In this document: positions 25,071-32,346 of the stretch, one piece after another | How positions within the stretch are numbered: the stretch's first letter is position 1 | Layout: the number at the start of each line of letters is the position of its first letter | DNA from: an uncultured Mitsuokella sp. | GTDB lineage: Bacteria > Bacillota > Negativicutes > Selenomonadales > Selenomonadaceae | NCBI GenBank assembly: GCA_945873115.1 | Contig: CAMCBT010000007.1 | Coordinates: forward strand, 1 to 57,373 | Reading direction: 5' to 3' | DNA: 57,373 bases | The notes under the pieces: generated by a model | Seen by the model: the letters and a program-made list of their open reading frames with translations, nothing else | The model's database searches: none | Told to the model about the DNA's origin: nothing | Position numbers and translations under genes: made by a program

Positions 25071-25813
25071 CCCTTTGGAACCGTTATGTCCTCATCCGCA
25101 CTGAGGCGACGGTTGATGGAGGAAAGGCCTCGGTATATGGTGCCGAGGTCTATCTCGTCCCCGCGGCTCTCCATATACTTCTCCAGCTTCCGCTTGACCC
25201 GCTGGAGAGCATTGTCGATGGACTTCACGTGGCGATGGAGCACAGCGGCAATCTCCTGATAGGACTTGCCGTCGAGGTAGCTCATGAGCACCTTCCACTC
25301 CAGATTTGAGAGAATCTGCTCCATCTTCTTTTCGATGCTGGCAAACTCCTCCTGGCTGATGACGAGATCTTCGGGATTCGCTGCCTTCGCCCCGGAGATG
25401 ACATCGAGGAGCGTGCGATCCGAGTCCTCATCGTATATGGGCTTGTTCAGTGAGATATACGTATTGAGGGGGATGTGCTTCTGCCGCGTGGCCGTCTTGA
25501 TGGCGGTGATGATCTGCCGCGTGACGCAGAGCTCCGCAAAGGCCCGGAAGGAGGCCAGCTTGTCCGTGCGGAAGTCGCGTATCGCCTTGTAGAAGCCGAT
25601 CATCCCCTCCTGGATGATGTCCTCCCGATCCGCTCCGATGAGAAAGTAGGAGCGGGCCTTTGACCGGACGAAGCTCCGATATTTGCATATGAGGTACTCC
25701 AGGGCAATCTGGTCGTCCTTTTCCTTGATTTCCAGCAGGATCTCCTCATCCGTCCTGTTCTCGTAGGGCGCGTAGAGCTCCTCCATGGGGTCCATATTCG
25801 GCTCTGCTTCCAT
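25067..25813 (-). CDS. sigH: RNA polymerase sigma factor SigH (sigma-30/Spo0H family)
   Basis: 248 aa from the ATG at 25813, 8 bases after AGGAG; the upstream-extended frame lacks a ribosome site. Region 2 is clear: ALEYLICKYRSFVRSKARSYFLIGADREDIIQEGMIGFYKAIRDF and FRAFAELCVTRQIITAIKTA. Region 4 is EWKVLMSYLDGKSYQEIAAVLHRHVKSIDNALQRVKRKLEKY. This is the pattern of SigH, which in Bacillus drives early sporulation and competence and is kept in many non-sporulating Negativicutes. No anti-sigma gene is next to it. A TTGACG-18-TATAAT promoter precedes it. Confidence 0.88.
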   Translation of the reverse strand: MEAEPNMDPMEELYAPYENRTDEEILLEIKEKDDQIALEYLICKYRSFVRSKARSYFLIGADREDIIQEGMIGFYKAIRDFRTDKLASFRAFAELCVTRQIITAIKTATRQKHIPLNTYISLNKPIYDEDSDRTLLDVISGAKAANPEDLVISQEEFASIEKKMEQILSNLEWKVLMSYLDGKSYQEIAAVLHRHVKSIDNALQRVKRKLEKYMESRGDEIDLGTIYRGLSSINRRLSADEDITVPKG

Positions 25814-25898
25814 CAAAAAGACTCCTATCTCCAAGCATGTCTGCGCCGGTGCCCTTCGCAAAGCCAGCTGTTTCTTTTCCTTCTTAATTATATGAGCA

Positions 25899-25928
25899 AT
25901 TATAACGCAGGAAAATGAGTATCGTCAA
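25899..25928 (-). promoter_or_regulatory. sigH promoter
   Basis: TTGACG (25928-25923), 18-base spacer, perfect TATAAT (25904-25899) on the minus strand; a second TATAAT-like sequence follows closely downstream. Confidence 0.65.
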
Positions 25929-25992
25929 GGGAAGGACGAAGAATGGAAATTGTGTAATTTTTTATTCTATTATTTAATAATTATCCTCCATT

Positions 25993-26035
25993 TGTGACTT
26001 CTATCACAGTTTTGGTGTGTAAATCACGCTATACT
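25993..26035 (+). promoter_or_regulatory. Rubrerythrin promoter with perfect TGTGA-N6-TCACA activator site
   Basis: TGTGA (25993-25997) and TCACA (26004-26008) are separated by exactly six bases, the classic Crp-type operator. TATACT (26030-26035) is the -10 and there is no good -35. With initiation about 7 bases after the -10, the palindrome centre falls at about -41.5, the class II activator position. A Crp/Fnr-family activator is therefore inferred; which regulator is unknown. Confidence 0.65.
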
Positions 26036-26098
26036 TACATCATCGAAGCGATTCAGTGAGCACGCATCGCAGTGCAAAGATCTTAGGAGGAAGATACC

Positions 26099-26647
26099 AT
26101 GGCAGAAAAGAAGAATCCGTACGCAGGCACCCAGACAGAGAAGAATCTTCTCGCCGCATTCGCAGGCGAGAGCCAGGCCACGAACAAATACACCTATTTC
26201 GCTTCCCGGGCGAAGAAGGATGGCTTCGAGCAGATTGCTGCCCTCTTCCTGAAGACGGCAGGCAACGAGCGGGAGCACGCAAAGCTCTGGTTCAAGGAGC
26301 TGGGCGGCCTGAACGGCACCCTGGAGAACCTCGGCGATGCCGCTGACGGCGAGAACTACGAGTGGACGGATATGTACGAGGGCTTCGCCAAGACGGCAGA
26401 GGAGGAGGGCTTCAAGGTCCTCGCCCAGAAGTTCCGCCTCGTGGGTGCCATCGAGAAGCACCACGAGGAGCGCTATCGGAAGCTCATCAAGAACGTGGAG
26501 ACCTCCCAGGTCTTCGAGAAGAGCGAGGTCAAGGTATGGGAGTGCCGCAACTGCGGTCACATCGTCGTGGGCACGAAGGCCCCGGACGTCTGCCCCACCT
26601 GCGCCCATCCCCAGAGCTTCTTCGAGGTGCATGAGGAAAACTACTGA
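26099..26647 (+). CDS. Rubrerythrin
   Basis: 182 aa. Non-haem di-iron peroxidase that protects anaerobes from hydrogen peroxide in the cytoplasm. Ferritin-like domain with ExxH iron ligands ([25 protein letters not shown]) over residues about 10-140, then a C-terminal rubredoxin domain with CRNCG and CPTC cysteine pairs. Length is slightly short of classical rubrerythrin but complete. AGGAGG lies 8 bases before the ATG. Single-gene transcript with an activator-type promoter before it and a hairpin terminator at 26664. Confidence 0.96.
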   Translation: MAEKKNPYAGTQTEKNLLAAFAGESQATNKYTYFASRAKKDGFEQIAALFLKTAGNEREHAKLWFKELGGLNGTLENLGDAADGENYEWTDMYEGFAKTAEEEGFKVLAQKFRLVGAIEKHHEERYRKLIKNVETSQVFEKSEVKVWECRNCGHIVVGTKAPDVCPTCAHPQSFFEVHEENY

Positions 26648-26663
26648 GCAAAGCATATTTCCC

Positions 26664-26686
26664 AAAGACCCTTCGGGGTCTTTTTT
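26664..26686 (+). terminator. Terminator of rubrerythrin
   Basis: AAAGACCC (26664-26671), loop TTCG, GGGTCTTT (26676-26683), run of T to 26686. Confidence 0.9.
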
Positions 26687-26780
26687 CTATGCGAACCAAA
26701 AATCCTGCCCGAGGGGCATAGATGCTGGGTCTGGCATTTTCCCAAGACCCGTAAGCCGGCATTTGTGCATGTCGTTTTAT

Positions 26781-26809
26781 TTGCGTAAATCATAAATCTT
26801 CGCTACAAT
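26781..26809 (+). promoter_or_regulatory. rmlC promoter
   Basis: TTGCGT (26781-26786), 17-base spacer, TACAAT (26804-26809), 30 bases before the rmlC ATG. Confidence 0.7.
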
Positions 26810-26839
26810 AAGGGAAATAGCTGAAGTGGAGGAAATCCG

Positions 26840-27400
26840 ATGAACGTAATCAAGACAAAGATCTCTGGACTCTATATCCTGGAGCCCCGCGTCTTTGGGG
26901 ATGAGCGGGGCTGGTTTATGGAAAGCTGGTCGAAGAGGATCATGGACGAGGCGGGAATCCATGTGGACTTCGTGCAGGACAACCAGTCCTACTCTGCCGA
27001 TAAGGGGACGCTTCGGGGGATGCACTACCAGTGCGGCGACAAGTGCCAGGCAAAGCTCCTGCGGGCCACCCGGGGCTCCATCTTCGATGTGGCTGTAGAT
27101 CTCCGGGAAGGCTCCCCCACCTTCGGCCAGTGGGAGGGGGTGGAGCTCTCGGCAGAGAACAAGCGCCAGTTCTTCATCCCCCGGGGCTTCGCCCATGGCT
27201 TTCTGACCATCACGGACGATGTGGAGGTCCAGTACAAGGCGGACAACTACTACGCCCCCGAGGCAGACGCCGGCATCCGCTGGGACGACCCCACCATCAA
27301 AATCGAATGGCCCTTCGCCCCCACCATCCTCTCGGACAAGGACGAAAAGGCCCCCCACCTGGAAAGCCGCCGGGACATCGGCATCCGCTACGAGGGCTAA
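26840..27400 (+). CDS. rmlC: dTDP-4-dehydrorhamnose 3,5-epimerase
   Basis: 186 aa. Third step of dTDP-L-rhamnose synthesis for surface polysaccharide. RmlC cupin features: DERGWFMESW near residue 21, FVQDNQSYS near 44, LRGMHYQ with the catalytic His near residue 62, RGSIFDVAVDLR, IPRGFAHGFLT and QYKADNYYAP with the conserved Tyr. Normal length. The gene stands alone with its own promoter and a bidirectional terminator; rmlA, rmlB and rmlD are not in this window, so the pathway is split in the genome. Confidence 0.95.
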   Translation: MNVIKTKISGLYILEPRVFGDERGWFMESWSKRIMDEAGIHVDFVQDNQSYSADKGTLRGMHYQCGDKCQAKLLRATRGSIFDVAVDLREGSPTFGQWEGVELSAENKRQFFIPRGFAHGFLTITDDVEVQYKADNYYAPEADAGIRWDDPTIKIEWPFAPTILSDKDEKAPHLESRRDIGIRYEG

Positions 27401-27402
27401 AA

Positions 27403-27439
27403 TACAAAAGCACGTTTCAGCGCGAAACGTGCTTTTGTA
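27403..27439. terminator. Bidirectional terminator between rmlC and recO
   Basis: TACAAAAGCACGTTTC (27403-27418) pairs perfectly over 16 bases with GAAACGTGCTTTTGTA (27424-27439). A/T-rich outer ends provide a T-tract on either strand; both convergent genes stop next to it. Confidence 0.9.
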
Positions 27440-28171
27440 CTATAGCTGACGGATAAAGCGCAAAGCGTTGAGCTCTCGACCTAGAAGGTGGTGGATGTGG
27501 TTCAGGAGGAGGCGTTCGGCCTCCAGGAGATCCTTGACTGTGATTCTGAGCGGCGACTCGTCCTTCCAGTCCAGGTCCCGAAGGCGGAGGATGAGCCTTC
27601 GGACACTCTCGGGGAAGGGCTCGGTGCCGGGCAGGGCTTCGCAGGACTCGCAGATGGCTCCGCCGGCCCCCTCGTGGAAGCGGGCATCTCCCTCGATTTT
27701 CCTGCTGCAGCGGATGCAGCGCTCGACGGAGAGCTGCATGCCCGTGAACTCCAAGAGCTGCCAGACGGCGGCCAGGGCCGTGACCCGGGGATTTCGCGTC
27801 TCAAAGGCCTCCAGCACCATAGAGAGCGTCTCATAGGCCTGCGGATCGGGCTGGCCCTCCGGAAGGAACTCCCGAACGAACTCCGCCACAAAGGAGGCGT
27901 AGGCCATGGCGGTGAGATCCTCCGTGAGCTTTCGCGGGACGCGGACGATATTTGCCTGCTTGACGGTGTCCACCTTCCCCCCCTCCGCGAGCTGCATGTC
28001 GAGCGTCAGCAGCAGCTGCATGGAGGCAGCAAGGGGGCTCCGGGGCCGGCGGCAGCCAAAGGCAATGGCCCGGACCGTGCCCCGCTCCCGGGTAAAGAGC
28101 GTGACACTCTTGTCCGCATCCCCAAAGGCCGTCATCCCCACGACAATGGCCCGCACATTGTATAGTGCCAT
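27440..28171 (-). CDS. recO: DNA repair protein RecO
   Basis: 243 aa. RecO helps RecA load on SSB-coated single-strand DNA in the RecFOR pathway. N-terminal OB fold (YNVRAIVVGMTAFGDADKSVTLFTRERGTVRAIAFGCRRPRSPL), a helical middle, and a C-terminal zinc site with CIRCSRK near residue 152 and CESC near 173. Normal length. Downstream gene of phoH, ybeY-era, recO; gap of 3 bases from the fusion gene. Confidence 0.93.
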   Translation of the reverse strand: MALYNVRAIVVGMTAFGDADKSVTLFTRERGTVRAIAFGCRRPRSPLAASMQLLLTLDMQLAEGGKVDTVKQANIVRVPRKLTEDLTAMAYASFVAEFVREFLPEGQPDPQAYETLSMVLEAFETRNPRVTALAAVWQLLEFTGMQLSVERCIRCSRKIEGDARFHEGAGGAICESCEALPGTEPFPESVRRLILRLRDLDWKDESPLRITVKDLLEAERLLLNHIHHLLGRELNALRFIRQL

Positions 28172-28174
28172 AAT

Positions 28175-29608
28175 TTACCGCTCGTTTCCAAAGCCCAGAT
28201 TATGCAGGATGCCGTCTCGGTTGCGCCAGTCCTTCTTGACCTTTACCCAGAGGTCGAGAAACACCCGGGAGCCTAGGAGCGTCTCGATGTCCTGCCGGGC
28301 GAGGGCTCCGATTTGGCGAAGCATGGCTCCTTTCGCGCCGATGACAATGCCCTTCTGGGAGTCCCGCTCCACGAAAATAGTGGCCCGGATGTACATATCC
28401 CCATTGGACCTTGCTGTCATCTCGTCCGTCTCCACGGCGATGGCGTGGGGCACCTCGTCCCGGGTGAGCTCCAGCACCTTCTCCCGGATGAGCTCCGCCA
28501 CGATGAGCCTTTCGGGCTGATCCGTCACCATGTCGGCGGGATAGTAGGCCGGGCCCTTTGGCAGGTACTTCTTGACCTCCGTCAGCAGGGAGTCGAGATT
28601 CACGGCATCCTTTGCGGACACCGGCACGATTCCCGCGAAGTCGTACTTGTCCTTGTAGCTCTCGATGATAGGCAGGGCCTGCTCCCGCTCAATCTTGTCA
28701 ATCTTGTTCACCACGAGGATGACGGGCCGCTTCGTGGCGGCGAGGCGCTCCAGGATATACCGCTCCCCAGGCCCCATCTTCTCCGTGGCATCCACCACGA
28801 AGAGGATGGCATCCACTTCCTTCAGCGTCCCCTCCGCCGCCTTCACCATGTACTCCCCCAGCTTATGCTTCGGCTTGTGGATGCCGGGGGTATCGAGAAA
28901 GACAATCTGAGCATCCGGCTCCGTGAGGATGCAGAGAATCTTCGTCTGGGTGGTCTGGGGCTTGTCGCTCATGATGGCGATTTTCTGTCCGATGAGGGTA
29001 TTGATGAGGGTGGATTTCCCCACGTTCGGCCGTCCGATGACGGCGAGGAAGCCGCTTTTATGATCCTCCGATACCGGCTCCATGGACAGGGCTGCCTTCT
29101 GTGCCTTCTCCGATGCCGGTGCCTGTCCCAGAGGCAACGTGTCATCGTCCTCCCGGGAAATTCCCAGGGCTTCCATGATGTAGCGCTGCTCCTCCTCCAT
29201 CTCGATGCGGTCCTGCTCCTCCATATGGTCGTAGCCCAGGAGGTGCAGCATCCCATGAACCGTCAGGAAAGCCAGCTCCCGCCGAAGGCTATGGCCGTAC
29301 TCCTCCGCCTGTTCCCTTGCCCGCTCAACGGAAATGATGATGTCCCCCAGGGTCTCCCCCTCGGCCCCCGTCACCTCCGGCTCCTCGCTTTCGCTGAAGG
29401 CAAAGGAGAGCACATCCGTTGGCCGGTCGATGCCCCGGTATTTCTTGTTGAGCGCATGGATATGGGCGTTGTCCGTCAGGGTGATGCTGACCTCCGACTC
29501 CGTCACATCGTAGAGCATCGATACCTTCTTTGCCGCAGCCGCGACGATTTTGATACATTCCGATGAGGCTTCCAGCTCCTCCGGCAAATTGCTGATGATG
29601 ACTTCCAA
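28175..29608 (-). CDS. Fused rRNA maturation factor YbeY and GTPase Era
   Basis: 477 aa, one uninterrupted frame. Residues about 1-155 are YbeY, the zinc-dependent endoribonuclease acting in 16S rRNA 3'-end maturation and ribosome quality control, with HGMLHLLGYDH at 118-128. After a polar linker (about 156-183), residues 184-477 are Era: G1 GRPNVGKST at 192-200, DTPG at 239-242, NKID at 301-304, SAKD at 331-334, and a C-terminal KH domain with VIGAKGAML near 422. Era binds the 16S 3' end and 30S subunit. An internal ATG at residue 176 lacks a clear ribosome site, so a true fusion is more likely than two proteins. In related genomes the genes are usually neighbours. It sits between phoH and recO, the usual gene order. 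Confidence 0.93.
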   Translation of the reverse strand: MEVIISNLPEELEASSECIKIVAAAAKKVSMLYDVTESEVSITLTDNAHIHALNKKYRGIDRPTDVLSFAFSESEEPEVTGAEGETLGDIIISVERAREQAEEYGHSLRRELAFLTVHGMLHLLGYDHMEEQDRIEMEEEQRYIMEALGISREDDDTLPLGQAPASEKAQKAALSMEPVSEDHKSGFLAVIGRPNVGKSTLINTLIGQKIAIMSDKPQTTQTKILCILTEPDAQIVFLDTPGIHKPKHKLGEYMVKAAEGTLKEVDAILFVVDATEKMGPGERYILERLAATKRPVILVVNKIDKIEREQALPIIESYKDKYDFAGIVPVSAKDAVNLDSLLTEVKKYLPKGPAYYPADMVTDQPERLIVAELIREKVLELTRDEVPHAIAVETDEMTARSNGDMYIRATIFVERDSQKGIVIGAKGAMLRQIGALARQDIETLLGSRVFLDLWVKVKKDWRNRDGILHNLGFGNER

Positions 29609-29610
29609 GT

Positions 29611-30666
29611 TTACTCCCCTTCTGCCGTCTGCGGCCTCGTCTGCGTCCTCTTTGCCTGCCTCTCTCGGTGCTCTCTCTGCCTCTCCCTCCGCTGTGCCTC
29701 TTGCTCCTCGTAGGCGTCGTAGGCCTCCACGATACGGGTCACCACGTCGTGGCGGATGACATCCGCGCTCTTCATGCGGATAATGCCGATGCCCCTTACT
29801 CCCTCAAGGATCTGGGCCGCCACGCCGAGACCGGAGTCCACACCCCGGGGGAGATCCACCTGGCTAAGATCCCCCGTCACCACCATGCGGGAGCCGAAGC
29901 CCAGACGGGTCAAGAACATCTTCATCTGCTTTGCCGTCGTATTCTGCCCCTCGTCCAGGATGACGAAGGCATCCTCCAGGGTCCGACCTCGCATATAGGC
30001 GAGAGGCGCTATCTCGATGATGCCCTTCGCCATGAACTTCTGGTAGGTGTCGAGGCCCAGGATATCCTGCAGGGCATCGTAGAGAGGCCTGAGATACGGA
30101 TCCACCTTCTCCTGCAGGTCGCCTGGCAGGAAGCCCAGCCGCTCCCCCGCCTCCACGGCGGGCCGAGTCAGGATGATGCGGCGCACCTGCTTTCCGCGGA
30201 GGGCGGCGACGGCCATGACCACGGCAAGGTAGGTCTTTCCTGTTCCTGCGGGGCCGATGGCGATGGTGACCTCGTTTTTCCGGATGGTATCCAGATACTC
30301 CTTCTGCCCCACGGTCTTCGGCCGCACGTGGCGCCCCTGGGAGGTCACCAGGATGGTTTCCCCGAAGAGATTGTGAAGCTCCTCCGTCTTCCCCTCCTGC
30401 ACCAGCCCTATGGCATAGCGCACCTCGTGCATGGTGATGCGGGTCCCCTTCCGATGGAGGTACTGGAGCTCCTCGAAGAGGGCGATGACCTTCTTGACCT
30501 CAGCTAAATCCCCCAGCACATCGATTTCATCCCCGCGGCTCACAATCTGGCAGGGAAAGCTCTCACGAATCGCCTCGAGAAAGGTGTCGTTTTCCCCCAG
30601 GAGCGCATAGGCCTCCTGTCGATCTTCCAGAATGATTTTCTGTTCCAATGCTTCCTGCAAAAACAT
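29611..30666 (-). CDS. phoH: PhoH-family ATPase
   Basis: 351 aa. N-terminal small KH-like region (IVSRGDEIDVLGDLAEVKKVIALFEEL), then the RecA-like PhoH ATPase: IGPAGTGKTYLAV Walker A near residue 137, RPAVEAGERLGFLPGDL, FVILDEGQNTT Walker B, MVVTGDLSQVDLP. The Arg/Gln-rich C-terminal tail is basic. PhoH proteins are found next to ybeY in many bacteria and are thought to act in RNA metabolism, though the exact role is unsettled. Its stop lies 2 bases before the ybeY-era start. Promoter TTGACA-16-TACAAT upstream. Confidence 0.92.
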   Translation of the reverse strand: MFLQEALEQKIILEDRQEAYALLGENDTFLEAIRESFPCQIVSRGDEIDVLGDLAEVKKVIALFEELQYLHRKGTRITMHEVRYAIGLVQEGKTEELHNLFGETILVTSQGRHVRPKTVGQKEYLDTIRKNEVTIAIGPAGTGKTYLAVVMAVAALRGKQVRRIILTRPAVEAGERLGFLPGDLQEKVDPYLRPLYDALQDILGLDTYQKFMAKGIIEIAPLAYMRGRTLEDAFVILDEGQNTTAKQMKMFLTRLGFGSRMVVTGDLSQVDLPRGVDSGLGVAAQILEGVRGIGIIRMKSADVIRHDVVTRIVEAYDAYEEQEAQRRERQREHRERQAKRTQTRPQTAEGE

Positions 30667-30700
30667 TTCACCTCAATATATATAAAGACTTGCTGATTTC

Positions 30701-30728
30701 ATTGTACAAGAAAGCCGCCGTTTGTCAA
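30701..30728 (-). promoter_or_regulatory. Promoter of phoH-ybeY/era-recO
   Basis: Perfect TTGACA (30728-30723), 16-base spacer, TACAAT (30706-30701) on the minus strand, about 35 bases before the phoH ATG. Confidence 0.75.
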
Positions 30729-30748
30729 TGGATACCGTCTCTCCCATG

Positions 30749-30773
30749 AAAAAAGCCCCCAGAGTCGGGGCTT
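30749..30773 (-). terminator. Terminator of the diguanylate cyclase gene
   Basis: Minus-strand GAAGCCCC, short loop, GGGGGCTTTTTT (30773-30749), 8 bases after the stop. Confidence 0.85.
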
Positions 30774-30780
30774 CTTGTCA

Positions 30781-31971
30781 CTAGCGAAGGATTCGTGAGC
30801 CGCGCTTGACCTTTCTCACACGCTTCTCCTGGTAGAGGGCCTTGTCGGCCAGCTCCATGAGATGGGGAATGGCTATGGTCTGTCCTGGGGGCACGAGGGC
30901 TACGCCGATGCTAACCTGGATGTCGTAGGGAAGACCATGTTGGGCCGCAAGAGAAGAGAGGGCCGAGCGGATGGCCACCTTTGCCCCGAGAATCTCCGGA
31001 TCGGATTGGCACTCGCCGATGACAAGGAACTCGTCACCGCCGAAGCGGGCTGGGAAAAAGGAGTATCCCGTCTTCCACCGGGACTCTGCGACACGCAGTG
31101 CATCGGCAAGGACACGAAGGGCCCTGTCGCCCTCCATATGGCCGAAGGTATCATTGATGCCCTTGAAGTCGTCGAGATCCATCATAAAGAGGAACAGCAT
31201 CCTGTCCGGCAACGGTTTCTCCAGCTTCCGGGCCAGGAAGTTCATCAGCTCGTTCCGGTTCGCAAGCTGGGTCAGCGTATCCTTCGAAATGAGGCTCTCC
31301 AGGAGCAAGAGATACGTGAAGACCACGGAGGCCGTCATGGCATAGCACATCATGGGCACCGTCCAGAAGACAACCTGCACCATAGACGCAAGCGTCGGCG
31401 TTATGGCGAAGAGGGCGAAGGACATGAAAAGAATCCGCTCCTCATAGTGGGTCAATGCATAGCGGAAGCACCGCCAGCTGGCATATATGACATAGCCAGT
31501 CGGCACGCAAAGAAGGAGACAAAAGGACACATTGAGGAAATTGAACTCCTCCATATGCGCCAAGTCGAAGCCCGTTCCATAGTAGATGGCGAAGGCGAAG
31601 CAGGTCAGGATGATGGGCAGCTGCACCCGCCAACGATGCCTGCCCCGCAGAATGTCATCCTCATGGACCATGCCCTTGCAAAAGCAGAACCACTGATAGC
31701 CGGCAATCGAAATCAAAATGACATTGGCCGTTGTGGAAAGGTAGTTCATCGTCGGCGTGGCCACTTCTGGATAGGCCTGTATCCATACCCAGGCGGAGTC
31801 ATTGATGAAAAAACAGATGAGGACACCGATGAGCCGCTTCAAGGACGAAAATGAGGCCGGAAGATTGACGCCGAAGGAACTACGATAAAGAATGATTCCC
31901 ATAATAAAGATACACGCCAGATTTCCGAGGGCGTACGATACGACGTATTCGGTCTCGCTTGTCAAATCCAC
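30781..31971 (-). CDS. Membrane-bound diguanylate cyclase (GGDEF)
   Basis: 396 aa from a GTG at 31971, 8 bases after AAGGAGG; the ATG at 31995 would place the ribosome site inside the gene. Seven or eight membrane helices fill residues about 10-225, including WFCFCKGM and PIILTCFAFAIYYGTGF, an integral sensor I do not recognise. The C-terminal GGDEF domain begins near DTLTQLANRNEL; MDLDDFKGINDTFGHMEGD and ARFGGDEFLV are intact, so c-di-GMP synthesis is expected. No EAL domain, and no RxxD autoinhibition motif is obvious. Transcribed alone. Confidence 0.92.
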   Translation of the reverse strand: MDLTSETEYVVSYALGNLACIFIMGIILYRSSFGVNLPASFSSLKRLIGVLICFFINDSAWVWIQAYPEVATPTMNYLSTTANVILISIAGYQWFCFCKGMVHEDDILRGRHRWRVQLPIILTCFAFAIYYGTGFDLAHMEEFNFLNVSFCLLLCVPTGYVIYASWRCFRYALTHYEERILFMSFALFAITPTLASMVQVVFWTVPMMCYAMTASVVFTYLLLLESLISKDTLTQLANRNELMNFLARKLEKPLPDRMLFLFMMDLDDFKGINDTFGHMEGDRALRVLADALRVAESRWKTGYSFFPARFGGDEFLVIGECQSDPEILGAKVAIRSALSSLAAQHGLPYDIQVSIGVALVPPGQTIAIPHLMELADKALYQEKRVRKVKRGSRILR

Positions 31972-32245
31972 TTGTTTTTCCTCCTTTCTTGGCATTAAGC
32001 ACCCGGAAGAGAGCCTGCCGGCATAGGTCAGGCAATAACTGCGCTAAAATAGAGACGTCTTTCTCATCATTTCACCTTCTCCTGGGAGAGATGGCACAAG
32101 GGAACCTTTCCCAAGGGACAAAATAAATCCTCATTCGCACTCTGCTGCAACACGCGAGCTATTGCTTCTGAAGCCTCTTTCCAGTATACACCTTTCGATG
32201 TCTCTTGCCTAGGTCGTTTGGCAAGACTTTATGACATTTTACTAT

Positions 32246-32346
32246 GAAACCCCAAGAAGTCAAGCCGTAGGCGCAGACTGATTGGCTGGTTTCTTGCAAG
32301 GGCGGCGCACAATGTCCACAAAGTGGACGTTTGTGCGTGTAGTTTG
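32246..32346 (+). ncRNA. Candidate structured RNA, copy A
   Basis: Noncoding. Reading the plus strand: outer stem GAAACC (32246-32251) with GGTTTC (32288-32293); inner stem AGTC/GACT; mini-hairpin GCC-GTA-GGC; then CTTGCAAGGGCGG; then a long hairpin CGCACAA (32306-32312) with TTGTGCG (32331-32337) capped by GTCCAC-AAA-GTGGAC. The same layout occurs at 39648-39750 with compensating changes. A TTGGCA-16-TACTAT promoter-like sequence (32218-32245) precedes it, but its predicted start would clip the outer stem. On the plus strand it runs antisense into the M48 gene end; on the minus strand the same hairpin could act as that gene's terminator. Function unknown. Confidence 0.5.

Noticed and set aside
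28313-29566. 417-codon plus-strand open frame opposite ybeY-era
   Set aside because: His/Arg/Leu-rich translation without family motifs; the minus strand encodes an unmistakable YbeY-Era protein.
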